DNA of 43,542 nucleotides, taken from contig JAFGJE010000183.1 in assembly GCA_016929245.1 (NCBI GenBank), forward strand, positions 1 through 43,542, in the 5' to 3' direction. Under the pieces are notes generated by a model, which saw only the letters and a program-made list of their open reading frames with translations, was not told the DNA's origin and searched no databases. Source of the stretch: Phycisphaerae bacterium. Lineage in GTDB: Bacteria; Planctomycetota; Phycisphaerae; SM23-33. Of this stretch, positions 24,211 to 31,625 are shown one piece after another. The position numbers and the translations under genes were made by a program. Position 1 is the first letter of the stretch. Each line of letters opens with the position of its first letter.

Positions 24211-25092
24211 TTAATATCCGCCGCCGAATTTCAAATTGATCTCCCACCCCACGTCGCCCCAGTGATCAAAGAATTCTTCCTGGTTTCTCGTCTCGCAGGC
24301 GCCGTTCCAATACACTACATTAAAGCCCCCCAGATGTCGATCCGACAAACCATCCCACCACGGAATACATCCCTTATTTTCCGAATAAGGAGGTGTTCCA
24401 TTGTAACCGATTACATGATTCGGTATGACTTCCGAATATAAGAAGCAATATTCCGGATGCTGAATCTGATCCATTCGTCCGCCCGGTGCAGGCCTATCAC
24501 CAAGAAAATCATGGCTGATGGCGTCGGTGTAATAATACGTGGCAAGAACATTCAAACCATATCCCCCTTCGCTTCTGCCCCAATCACAAAAACCGTTTGT
24601 CGCGGGACAGGAAAAAATCGGTAGATACTCATAGGGAGAAGCCGTATCCGCATGTTTGGGTTGTCCTTGATGGTTCTTTAAATCGAACATTCCGCACAAT
24701 TGTTCACCCGCCCAGCCATTGTGGGAGTTTCCCCAGAAGTTATTGTCATCAGAACTCAAACAGAACACACCGTCATAATCGTGGGCGTACAGAAACACCA
24801 TCGTGCTGATTTCTTTGAGATTGGCGATACAAACCACGGACTTGGCCAGGTCCTTGGCCTTTTGCAGCGAGGGCAGCAGAATCGACACCAGCAGGGAGAT
24901 GATGGCGATGACGACTAATAGTTCTATCAACGTAAACCCATTAGAAAAATGGGTCAGGCGCCTTTTTGAAGTCGTCTTTCGCGCCGGATCCGCGGGACGT
25001 ATCGGATGAATAGGATCAACTGCGGAATGGCAAACGCGAAAAGACGCCTGACCCCTTTTCCTTCCGAATTGTACTTCCCGTCGCTTCATCAA
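24211..25092 (-). CDS. Pseudopilin-like protein with prepilin signal and H-X9-NG motif
   Basis: 293 aa as an ORF. The prepilin cleavage site and first helix are NGFTLIELLVVIAIISLLVS (residues 51-70), the type IV pilin/type II secretion signature cut by a prepilin peptidase. The C-terminal part has the pattern H-x9-NG (HLGGFNVVYWNG), a variant of the H-X9-DG motif common in planctomycete and verrucomicrobial pseudopilins; the Asp is replaced by Asn. Two Cys residues in the middle may form a disulfide. The 50-residue leader is abnormally long for this family and most of it is encoded by a palindromic repeat (24944-25059), so the true start is uncertain; no ATG occurs between that repeat and the signal. 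Likely membrane-anchored, exported. Role unknown. Confidence 0.75.
   Translation of the reverse strand: MMKRREVQFGRKRGQASFRVCHSAVDPIHPIRPADPARKTTSKRRLTHFSNGFTLIELLVVIAIISLLVSILLPSLQKAKDLAKSVVCIANLKEISTMVFLYAHDYDGVFCLSSDDNNFWGNSHNGWAGEQLCGMFDLKNHQGQPKHADTASPYEYLPIFSCPATNGFCDWGRSEGGYGLNVLATYYYTDAISHDFLGDRPAPGGRMDQIQHPEYCFLYSEVIPNHVIGYNGTPPYSENKGCIPWWDGLSDRHLGGFNVVYWNGACETRNQEEFFDHWGDVGWEINLKFGGGY
24944..25059. repeat. Inverted repeat (family J) inside the pseudopilin 5' end
   Basis: AAAAATGGGTCAGGCGCC (from 24945) and GACGCCTGACCCCTTTT (to 25059) are the arms; the inner CGTCTTTCGCG and CGCGAAAAGACG also pair. The element is about 115 bp and lies within the region translated as the N-terminal leader of the pseudopilin. 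Its arms carry the GGGTCAGGCG word. No transposase is near. Confidence 0.78.
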
Positions 25093-25396
25093 TTATCTAC
25101 CGCAAGGATTCGGCGCGGCCGGGACGATCCATACGGAACAGTCCCTTCCATCACCTATATACCATTATATATCGTTCAGGCAAGCACTGAAATTATTAGG
25201 TCGCTCGCGAAGAAAAAGGGCGGAGGAGGGACGATGCGATCATCGTCCCTTTTCTCGCCCGACGGAAAAAAGGAACTGTACCTTCCTTTTCTTATTTTCC
25301 GGATCGCGAAACATCGCATGAATCACGTTGGAACACGTTCGGCAATTCGGCAACGTTCCGGCCTATCGACTTCGCCGTCTCAAGAAGCGGCTTCGT
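25093..25396. other. Gap between pseudopilin and PEP-CTERM genes
   Basis: 304 bp with no gene. It contains a short stem-loop GGGACGATG...CATCGTCCC at 25228-25249 and, at 25330-25362, two CGTT-centred imperfect half-palindromes (GGAACACGTTCGG and GGCAACGTTCC) that could be sites for the LacI-family regulator. AT-rich toward the pseudopilin. Confidence 0.45.
25228..25249. terminator. Possible terminator between PEP-CTERM and pseudopilin genes
   Basis: GGGACGATG-CGAT-CATCGTCCC is a perfect 9-bp stem with a 4-nt loop, followed by TTTT on plus and, after a GC-rich stretch, CCCTTTTT on minus. It lies 147 bp beyond the PEP-CTERM stop codon. Confidence 0.45.
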
Positions 25397-26086
25397 CTAG
25401 CGACTACGCCGTCTTAAAAGCGCCAATCCGCCGGCCGCCAGCAGGCTTAGCGTCGCCGGTTCGGGGATGATTTTCAGATGGGCGGACCCTATCTGGATTT
25501 GTGAATTCCACGACTCGGCATACACCCGCATCGCGACGGACGGCATGTTCAGGGAAGGTGCATCATTCAACAAATCGAATAACAGCGTACTTCCGTGCCA
25601 AACCTGGATATTGTCCGTCGACCAGGCAATCGAGAAGTCACCATTCATGGTATTGCTTCCCATCAGGTACACTTTCTGCTCCGAACCGTTGTTCTTCACG
25701 TTCAGGACGGTCGCCTTAGAGACGCCACCGAAGTCGTCCATCATAAGAAAAATCCCATTGTCGCCGGCGCCCGCCAGCCCCCAATAGACACCGTTGCCCC
25801 ATTCCTGCGTTGTAATTCCGGTGGATGTGAGCACCACTTCCTGGTCCGCTTCGGGCAGGAATTGCAGGTGATTCTGGGAGTGCAAGCGGGCATTCGTGCC
25901 CCAATTATTGCCCTGCAACGTAACCTTGCTGTCGGCGACGGTGATCGTTCCGCCGCCTTCGCTGATCCACGTGCCGGAATCCAGTGAAGAACCGGGAAAA
26001 TCGTCGTCGATATACACGCCGACGGGCGACGCCCACGCGGCGCCGGATAGAACCAAGACAAGCGACATTAGCAGCGATTTCTTCAT
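25397..26086 (-). CDS. PEP-CTERM sorting-signal protein, LamG-like
   Basis: 229 aa from the ATG at 26086, which has GGAG 7 nt upstream; the ATG at 26092 is too close to it. The signal peptide MKKSLLMSLVLVLSGAAWAS precedes a domain of about 180 residues beginning VYIDDDFPGSSLDSGTWISE, the pattern of a LamG or other lectin-like beta-sandwich opening. The C-terminus is IPEPATLSLLAAGGLALL followed by RRRSR, a clean PEP-CTERM sorting signal. The mature protein should be exported and processed by an exosortase encoded elsewhere. Function unknown. A palindrome TTTCGGAAACGTTCCGAAA lies 40-58 bp upstream of the start, and the LacI regulator is the next gene upstream on the same strand. Confidence 0.86.
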   Translation of the reverse strand: MKKSLLMSLVLVLSGAAWASPVGVYIDDDFPGSSLDSGTWISEGGGTITVADSKVTLQGNNWGTNARLHSQNHLQFLPEADQEVVLTSTGITTQEWGNGVYWGLAGAGDNGIFLMMDDFGGVSKATVLNVKNNGSEQKVYLMGSNTMNGDFSIAWSTDNIQVWHGSTLLFDLLNDAPSLNMPSVAMRVYAESWNSQIQIGSAHLKIIPEPATLSLLAAGGLALLRRRSR

Positions 26087-26125
26087 GTTCATTCTCCTTT
26101 ATCAAAGGCCCTCTAACAGCCATGT

Positions 26126-26144
26126 TTTCGGAAACGTTCCGAAA
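26126..26144 (-). promoter_or_regulatory. Candidate LacI-family operator before PEP-CTERM gene
   Basis: TTTCGGAA-ACG-TTCCGAAA has perfect 8-bp arms around a central ACG, the form of LacI-family sites with a central CG. On the minus strand it follows a TTAATACAA stretch that could be a -10 element, so a bound protein would sit over the start of transcription. Confidence 0.5.
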
Positions 26145-26151
26145 GGTTGTA

Positions 26152-27210
26152 TTAATTGTCCGGCGAATCCGGCGAAGTGCAGGATTCGCGGATCAGCAAT
26201 TCCGGATTCAACTCGCAGGTGTAGTTTTGATTCAACAGCCGCGATTTTCCTTCCACGTGATCGATGAGCAGTTCGGCGGCCTTGGCGCCCAGAGTCTGCG
26301 CGTCCTGCCGCACCGACGTCAACGCCGGGACGGCCGCCTCGCAGAACGGCAGGTCGAAACCGCTGATGACGCTCAGGTCTTCCGGGCATCGCAAACCCGC
26401 CCGGTGCATCTCCCGCAGCAGGCCCAGGATCACCTGGTATCCGCCCATCACCGCCGTGGGTCGGCGGGCCGGTTCGATGTTTCGCCAGACGTTCAGCATA
26501 TCCGGCGCGTCGGAATAGTCGGCTGTCTGCTTCGGTGTGATCAGCGTCGTCAATTCACACTCCGCCAGTTTCACCCGCCGCCGCAACCGCGTGAGGATGT
26601 CTTCCGCCCATTGTTTCGCCCGCCAGCGGTCGGCGATGTGCAGAGCGATCCGCCGATGTCCCAGTTCGGCAAGGTACTCGAACGCCAGGCCCATCTGGGT
26701 GGAGCAGTCGCTGACGACCGAGGGCGCCTCTTCGGGCAGTTCGCGGTCGTCGCCGATGCAGATGAAGGGAATCCGGAATTCGCGGAACGTTTTCAAGACG
26801 GCCCCGTGGGCGTAGTCCGCGAGGATCAGCCCGTCCACCGTCCGCTCGCCGACCCTGGACGGGAAAACGAACGTTTCGAAATTACTCAGGTTGTACGTCG
26901 TGATGTTCAACCCGTACCCGCGATCGTGGCAGGTCTTCTCCACGCCCTGCAAACATTGGGCGTAGTAGGCGTTGCCCCACGCTTCGGCGACCGAATCGGA
27001 GAGAATGAAACCGATCTGCCCCGTTCGATTCGTCGTCAGCGCCCGCGCCGCGGCGTTGGGGTGATAGTCCAATTCCTTGACGGCTTGATAAATCCGGCGT
27101 CTTGTCTTGTCCGAAACCTTGATCGCCGTCGTGCGATTGTTCAGCACCACCGAAACCGTGGATTTCTTCACACCCACACGATCCGCAATGTCCTGAAGCG
27201 TTACCGCCAT
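26152..27210 (-). CDS. LacI-family transcriptional regulator
   Basis: 352 aa from the ATG at 27210; the track extends 10 residues to a TTG. The helix-turn-helix is MAVTLQDIADRVGVKKSTVS, followed by VVLNN and the hinge PNAAARALTTNRTGQIGFIL. The periplasmic-binding-protein-like sensor domain (about 65-340) ends in a typical LacI C-terminus (ISGFDLPFCEAAVPALTSVR). The protein is a cytosolic repressor or activator responding to a sugar or sugar phosphate. Candidate targets are the carbohydrate block on the same strand, including the PEP-CTERM gene just downstream with a palindrome in its 5' region, and its own gene through the palindrome at 27241-27270. The ligand is unknown. Confidence 0.95.
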   Translation of the reverse strand: MAVTLQDIADRVGVKKSTVSVVLNNRTTAIKVSDKTRRRIYQAVKELDYHPNAAARALTTNRTGQIGFILSDSVAEAWGNAYYAQCLQGVEKTCHDRGYGLNITTYNLSNFETFVFPSRVGERTVDGLILADYAHGAVLKTFREFRIPFICIGDDRELPEEAPSVVSDCSTQMGLAFEYLAELGHRRIALHIADRWRAKQWAEDILTRLRRRVKLAECELTTLITPKQTADYSDAPDMLNVWRNIEPARRPTAVMGGYQVILGLLREMHRAGLRCPEDLSVISGFDLPFCEAAVPALTSVRQDAQTLGAKAAELLIDHVEGKSRLLNQNYTCELNPELLIRESCTSPDSPDN

Positions 27211-27240
27211 ATTCAAAGCCTGCCGCAAGGATTTATTCAA

Positions 27241-27270
27241 CTCTAACCGGTATACTGCTACCGGTTAGAG
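27241..27270 (-). promoter_or_regulatory. Palindromic operator at the LacI-family gene's own promoter
   Basis: CTCTAACCGGTA (27241-27252) and TACCGGTTAGAG (27259-27270) are a perfect 12-bp inverted repeat with a 6-nt spacer, each arm itself containing the palindrome ACCGGT. It lies 31-60 bp before the start codon. On the minus strand TTGACA (27290-27295) followed after 16 bp by ATACTC is a sigma70-like promoter, so the palindrome overlaps the expected transcription start, the classic position for autorepression. Confidence 0.72.
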
Positions 27271-27289
27271 TATCCGATATGCCTGAAAT

Positions 27290-27295
27290 TGTCAA
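27290..27295 (-). promoter_or_regulatory. -35 element of the LacI-family gene
   Basis: Perfect TTGACA on the minus strand, with ATACTC (27268-27273, 16-bp spacer) or TACTCT (27267-27272, 17-bp spacer) as the -10. The -10 overlaps the edge of the operator. Confidence 0.55.
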
Positions 27296-27365
27296 GAAAA
27301 AAACGACAGGAGCGGAATTGCGTGAGCGACCGGAATTTCCGGCATAACGAAGAAACAACAAATCC

Positions 27366-27437
27366 GACACTGAGTTTCTGAGAGACTGAGAGGATTTTTT
27401 TATATATCTTCTCTGATTTTCTCAGTATCTCAGTGTC
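27366..27437. repeat. Imperfect palindrome (family H)
   Basis: GACACTGAGTTTCTGAGAGA and its imperfect complement ending CAGTATCTCAGTGTC surround an AT-rich centre (TTTTTTTATATATC). It lies between the divergent LacI-family and TPR genes. Only one copy is in the window. The rest of the 27271-27811 gap is AT-rich with no gene. Confidence 0.65.
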
Positions 27438-27662
27438 GCTCTTTCTTGAGTTTTGGCGGTGCCTTAAGCTGTGCTGAATCACAACCAGAAAACAAGGTCA
27501 CTCACGGAATTGCAGGCATAGTATGGTATTAGAGAATTATTTTCGTATCGTTGGGATTCCCAAACCCTTGATTTTTCTCGTAAATAGTATGGAAATCACA
27601 GGGGGAAGGATAGAAAAAGAAAATTTTTTACGATATTTCATAGAATACCGATTCTGGACTCC

Positions 27663-27691
27663 TTGTCAGATTTTTCACCTTGCGATATAAT
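27663..27691 (+). promoter_or_regulatory. Strong sigma70-like promoter for the TPR gene
   Basis: TTGTCA (27663-27668), a 17-bp spacer and a perfect TATAAT (27686-27691). Transcription should start near 27698, giving a leader of about 114 nt before the TPR ATG. Confidence 0.75.
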
Positions 27692-27811
27692 AGGCCCATC
27701 AGATAAAAGAAAGCTGTCAACGCCGTGGTATCGGTCAATAGGCTCGGATAGGAAAAATTAGAAAAAAGCCTGTAGAGGCTTATCGCCAGGGATGGTGGAG
27801 GACAAGCTCAT

Positions 27812-29164
27812 ATGAACGATTGGATGGACGCCGACGGGCGCGTGCAACGCGCGCACGAACTGTACGAGAAGGGGCGCTGGCTCGAAGCGGCAGCGGAACT
27901 TCGCGCCGCCATCGAGTCGAATCCGTTCCACGCCTCCTGGCACTTCAATCTCGGTCTGGCGCTGGAGGCGATGGAGGATTACGTCAACGCCTGCAAATCC
28001 TACCAGAAAGCCCACGAACTGGATCCCGACGATATCGAAACCCTCAACTGTCTCGGGGTGAACTATACCCGCGTCGGGAAGTACGCCGAGGCCTTGGGAT
28101 GCTTCGAGGTGATCCAGAAGGTCAAGCCCGACTACGAACCGTGCTACTGCAACCGGATCGTCACGTACACGGAACTGTCGCGGCACGAGGAAGCCGAGTT
28201 GATGTTCTACCTCGCCCGGCAGGTGAAGGAGGAATGTCCGACGTGCTATTTCAACATCGGAAACAGCTTCTACACGCGCGAGCAGTACGACCGGGCGATT
28301 GACTGCTGGCGCCAGACGCTGCGCCTCTCCCCCGAGCATCCGCAGGCCCACGCGAGAATCGGAGACGCCTACTGGATCAAGGGCGATCTGGAAAAAGCCC
28401 GCGAGCATTACGAAGCCGAAGTGAACCTCACCCACCGAAGCGGCGAAGCGCTGCTGGACCTTGGCGAGGTGTTGATGGAATTAGGCCGTCTCACCGAAGC
28501 CGAGGAACACATCCGCACCGTCGTGGAAGAGAATCCCCAGTTCGCGCCGGGGCAATTCTCCATGGGTGAACTGGCGGAGAAGCGCAAAGAATATCCCCTG
28601 GCGGAAAAATGCTACCGCAAGGCGCTGGAACTGGACGAACGGTATCCCGGTGTCAAAACCCGCCTGGCGCGGCTGCTGCTGCGCATGAATCGTCAGAAGG
28701 AGGCCGCCAAATTCCTGATCGAGGAAATGCGGCAGTGCGGCAGCGATCCGGGGCGTCTCCAGGAGGTCGGGGAACTGCTGATCGAAACGCGGCAAACGGA
28801 CCAGGCGCGCGAGGTGCTCTCGCGCCTGGTGGAAATCAAACCCCGCGACGCGCACGCGAGGCACAACCTGGCGGTGAGTTACTTCCTGCAGGACAGCCTC
28901 AACGAGGGCATTCGTCACTGCCGCCACGCCCTGCGCCTGCAACCGAAATATCCATTGGCGCTGTACAACCTCGCCCTGGCGCACCTGCGGAAGGGGCAGG
29001 AGCATCGCGCCCGACACTACGTCGCCCGGGCGATGCGCCTCGCGCCGGAGGACAAGAATATTCAACAACTGGGCCAACGTCTGGGATTGCACGGTTTCTG
29101 GTCCAAACTTCGCGTGCGGTTGATTCCGAAACGCAAAAAGCATCATAAGCGGGTCGAAGAATAA
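27812..29164 (+). CDS. TPR-repeat protein
   Basis: 450 aa made of about 11-12 tandem tetratricopeptide repeats from near residue 10 to 410, for example RAHELYEKGRWLEAAAELRA, LGVNYTRVGKYAEALGCFEV and LGEVLMELGRLTEAEEHIRT, each with the expected small-residue and aromatic pattern. The C-terminal 40 residues are basic (VRLIPKRKKHHKRVEE). There is no signal peptide or membrane segment, so it is probably a cytosolic scaffold for protein assembly. Several cysteines cluster around residues 105-150 (CYCNR, ECPTCYF), possibly metal-related. The ATG has GGAGG about 11 nt upstream. A strong promoter precedes it and a terminator-like stem follows it, so it looks monocistronic. The partner protein is unknown. 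Confidence 0.92.
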   Translation: MNDWMDADGRVQRAHELYEKGRWLEAAAELRAAIESNPFHASWHFNLGLALEAMEDYVNACKSYQKAHELDPDDIETLNCLGVNYTRVGKYAEALGCFEVIQKVKPDYEPCYCNRIVTYTELSRHEEAELMFYLARQVKEECPTCYFNIGNSFYTREQYDRAIDCWRQTLRLSPEHPQAHARIGDAYWIKGDLEKAREHYEAEVNLTHRSGEALLDLGEVLMELGRLTEAEEHIRTVVEENPQFAPGQFSMGELAEKRKEYPLAEKCYRKALELDERYPGVKTRLARLLLRMNRQKEAAKFLIEEMRQCGSDPGRLQEVGELLIETRQTDQAREVLSRLVEIKPRDAHARHNLAVSYFLQDSLNEGIRHCRHALRLQPKYPLALYNLALAHLRKGQEHRARHYVARAMRLAPEDKNIQQLGQRLGLHGFWSKLRVRLIPKRKKHHKRVEE

Positions 29165-29182
29165 TCCGCGCCACCCAAGAGG

Positions 29183-29227
29183 AAACGCGAACCATGGAAA
29201 CGTAGAGTTTGCACGGTTCGCGTTTTT
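29183..29227 (+). terminator. Rho-independent terminator after the TPR gene
   Basis: AAACGCGAACC (29183-29193) and GGTTCGCGTTT (29215-29225) form an 11-bp stem, followed by further T residues and TTATTATC. It begins 19 bp beyond the TPR stop codon. Confidence 0.8.
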
Positions 29228-29245
29228 ATTATCTCTACGTTGTTT

Positions 29246-29337
29246 GTCATCCTGAGCGGAGCGCAGCGAAGTCGAAGGATCTTACGTGCTCGTACCCGTA
29301 AGGTCCTTCGACTTCGCTGCGCTCCGCTCAGGATGAC
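29246..29337. repeat. Palindromic element (family C, copy 2)
   Basis: Arms of 41 bp at 29246-29286 and 29297-29337 with one mismatch and a 10-nt spacer; the arm begins GTCATCCTGAGCGGAGCGCA and ends AAGGATCTTACG. It lies between the TPR terminator and the promoter region of the DUF362 gene. Confidence 0.9.
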
Positions 29338-29375
29338 AAGAAGGGAAGGGATTTTATTTTCTTTCCCACGCGGCC

Positions 29376-29381
29376 TATAAT
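29376..29381 (+). promoter_or_regulatory. Candidate -10 element of the DUF362 operon
   Basis: Perfect TATAAT 59 bp before the DUF362 ATG; the best -35 at 17 bp (TTTATT) is weak. Confidence 0.4.
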
Positions 29382-29440
29382 GTTCCGTAGGTATCCCGCG
29401 ACCGGTGCATTCGTAAATCATCCTGGGAAGGAAGGCGATC

Positions 29441-30364
29441 ATGGACGAGTTCGGCTGGTTTTCCCGTCGGGAATTTTTGCGGGCGTCCCTGGCGGGGACG
29501 GCCGCGGCGCTGCTGCCGGGGCGACTGCTTTGGGGCGCCGCCGCCGACGCGGCGACGAAAGTCTGGGTCTTTCACGGCCCGGACCGAACGCGCCTGATGA
29601 ACGCCTGCCTTCAGACGATCGACAAGAACGGCGGATTCGGAACGGACGTGAAAAAACTCACGCTGAAAGTCAACGCCGCCTGGGCCCGCCCCGCCCGGAT
29701 GGCGGCCAACACCAATCCTGAACTGGTGGACGCGTTTTTGAAAGGTTGTCGCGAGCGGGGAATCAAGGAACTCGTCCTGCCGGAAAAATCCTGCGACCGG
29801 GCGTCGGAAAGTTTTCGACTCAGCGGTATCGAGGCGGCTGCCCAAGCCAACGGCGCGCATCTGCTCGATCTGCGGCGCGAGAAAAACGCCTTTGTGTCCA
29901 GGCAAATTCCGCGCGGCAGGAATCTCCGCCGGGCGGACGTCGCCCGCGAGGTGCTGGAAACCGACGCGCTGGTGAATCTGCCGGTCGTGAAGCATCACGG
30001 GGCGGCGCGCATGACGGCGGCGATGAAAAACTGGATGGGGTCGGTGGACGATCGGGGGGCGTGGCACCGCAATTATCTGCACCAGTGCATCGCGGATTTC
30101 AGTTCGTTCCTCAAACCGCGATGGTCGATCCTGGACGCGACGCGCGTGATGGCCAGCGGCGGGCCTAAGGGTCCTTCGCGGGACATTAAGACGCCCGAAC
30201 TGCTGATCCTCTCGCGCGATCCGGTGGCTGCCGACGCGTACGCGGCGACACTGCTGTCTCGACGCGGGGCGAAGGATGTGATGTATATCATGCTCGCCGA
30301 GCGCATGGGCGTCGGCGTGGCGGACCTGGAGAAAATGTCCGTGGAGAAAATCGAGGTCGAGTGA
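29441..30364 (+). CDS. Tat-exported DUF362 domain protein
   Basis: 307 aa. The N-terminus has the twin-arginine motif SRREFLRASL followed by a hydrophobic stretch (AGTAAALLPGRLLWGAA), so it is likely exported folded across the membrane. The body (about 40-300) is the DUF362 domain: LTLKVNAAWARPARMAANTN, VNLPVVKHHGAARMTAAMKN and DATRVMASGGPKGP, the latter two conserved in the family. DUF362 domains often occur beside or fused to 4Fe-4S ferredoxin domains and are suspected to work in iron-sulfur-dependent redox chemistry; the reaction is unknown. It overlaps the next gene by 4 bp (GTGA), pointing to translational coupling with a polyferredoxin. GGAAGGAAGG before the ATG is a strong ribosome binding site. 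Function inferred only. Confidence 0.88.
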   Translation: MDEFGWFSRREFLRASLAGTAAALLPGRLLWGAAADAATKVWVFHGPDRTRLMNACLQTIDKNGGFGTDVKKLTLKVNAAWARPARMAANTNPELVDAFLKGCRERGIKELVLPEKSCDRASESFRLSGIEAAAQANGAHLLDLRREKNAFVSRQIPRGRNLRRADVAREVLETDALVNLPVVKHHGAARMTAAMKNWMGSVDDRGAWHRNYLHQCIADFSSFLKPRWSILDATRVMASGGPKGPSRDIKTPELLILSRDPVAADAYAATLLSRRGAKDVMYIMLAERMGVGVADLEKMSVEKIEVE

Positions 30365-31605
30365 CGCGGCGCGTGAAGATAATCCGATGGTCGGTGCGCT
30401 TGGCGCTGCTGGGCGTCGCGGGGGTGCTGGCGGCGGGGGGCGTCGTGCCGGAGATTCTTGGAAGGTGGATTCCGTCGCTGAGTCCCCTGGCGGTGTTTTC
30501 GACGGCCCTGGCGCATCGCGGGTGGTATCTGGCGATCTACTGGTTGATCGGCCCGGTGCTGATGCTGGTCCTGGCGTTCTGGCGGGGCAGGTTGTTTTGC
30601 CGGTGGATGTGCCCGGTCGGCACGCTCGTGTCGCTCTCCTCGCGCGCGGGGGTGAAGAACGTATTTTGGCGGTGGCGCGTCAACGCGTCGCTGTTCTGGA
30701 TCGTGATCGTTTCCTCGCTTCTCGGCCTGCCGCTGCTGCTGATGCTCGATCCGCTGGCGACGTTTCAACGGGCCGCCGCCGCGGCGCGGGGGGTGTACTT
30801 CGGGCTGTCGCTCGTGCCGGGGTTGCTCCTGCCGGTGCTGCTGGTGCTGTGCGTCGTTCAGCCGATGATCTGGTGCACGCACATTTGCCCGTTAGGGTAC
30901 GGCCTGGAGCTTTTGCAGCGCCTGCGGCGGGACAAACCGCGACAGGTGTTTCAGCGGACGCGTCGTCATCTGCTGATCGGCCTGGCGGTGGGCGTGCCGG
31001 TGGGACTGCTGGGGCGATGGGCGTTTCGTCGGCGCGTGCAAACCCCGCGAACACCGATCCTTCCGCCCGGCGCGAAGGACGAGGAAAACTTCGCGGCCAC
31101 CTGTATCCGCTGCTACGCGTGCGTCAGCGCCTGTCCGATGCGCATCCTTCAGCCGGTCGGACCGGCGGATCGAATGTTGGGACAATGGTTTCAGCCGGAA
31201 GTGGTGTACAAGCCCTCGGCGGGCGAGGACGAGGGGTATTGCGAGGAAACCTGCACGATCTGTACGAACGTCTGCCCGACCGGCGCGATTCGGACGCTGA
31301 CCCTGCATCAGAAGCGCCAGCGGAAGATCGGAACCGCGAAGGTGATCCGCGAGGCGTGTCTCGCCTGGGCGGACAATCGGGATTGCATGGTCTGCCAGGA
31401 GCATTGTTCCTACGGCGTGATCGAAACGGAATGGAATGAATCCGAAACGCCGCGCCCGATCATCCGCGAGGATATATGTCGCGGCTGCGGACAATGCTAC
31501 CACGCATGCCCGGCCGTCCGACAAGGAAAAGCGATTCGTATACAAGGCGTGAAAGAACAAACCGAAATTAACGACGGTTATGCGGATCTGTTTGAAGAAG
31601 GATAG
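30361..31605 (+). CDS. Membrane polyferredoxin (NapH/NosR-like 4Fe-4S protein)
   Basis: 414 aa with GTG start at 30361, overlapping the DUF362 stop by 4 bp. The N-terminal half has about five membrane segments and two short Cys motifs, CRWMCPVG (about 80-87) and CTHICPLG, that mark NapH/NosR/CcoG-type membrane ferredoxins. The C-terminal half carries ferredoxin-like clusters: CIRCYACVSACPM, CTICTNVCPTG, CMVCQEHC and CRGCGQCYHACP. The clusters could hold several 4Fe-4S centres. The family passes electrons from the quinone pool or cytosol to periplasmic partners. The coupled DUF362 protein is the obvious partner. No nitrate or nitrous oxide reductase gene is in the window, so a respiratory role is not shown. 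The direction of electron flow is unknown. Confidence 0.9.
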   Translation: MTRRVKIIRWSVRLALLGVAGVLAAGGVVPEILGRWIPSLSPLAVFSTALAHRGWYLAIYWLIGPVLMLVLAFWRGRLFCRWMCPVGTLVSLSSRAGVKNVFWRWRVNASLFWIVIVSSLLGLPLLLMLDPLATFQRAAAAARGVYFGLSLVPGLLLPVLLVLCVVQPMIWCTHICPLGYGLELLQRLRRDKPRQVFQRTRRHLLIGLAVGVPVGLLGRWAFRRRVQTPRTPILPPGAKDEENFAATCIRCYACVSACPMRILQPVGPADRMLGQWFQPEVVYKPSAGEDEGYCEETCTICTNVCPTGAIRTLTLHQKRQRKIGTAKVIREACLAWADNRDCMVCQEHCSYGVIETEWNESETPRPIIREDICRGCGQCYHACPAVRQGKAIRIQGVKEQTEINDGYADLFEEG

Positions 31606-31625
31606 TAAAACAGCGTGTTGGGAAT

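Noticed and set aside
25984-27246. 420-aa plus-strand ORF over the LacI gene
   Set aside because: Shadow; the minus strand has complete LacI features.
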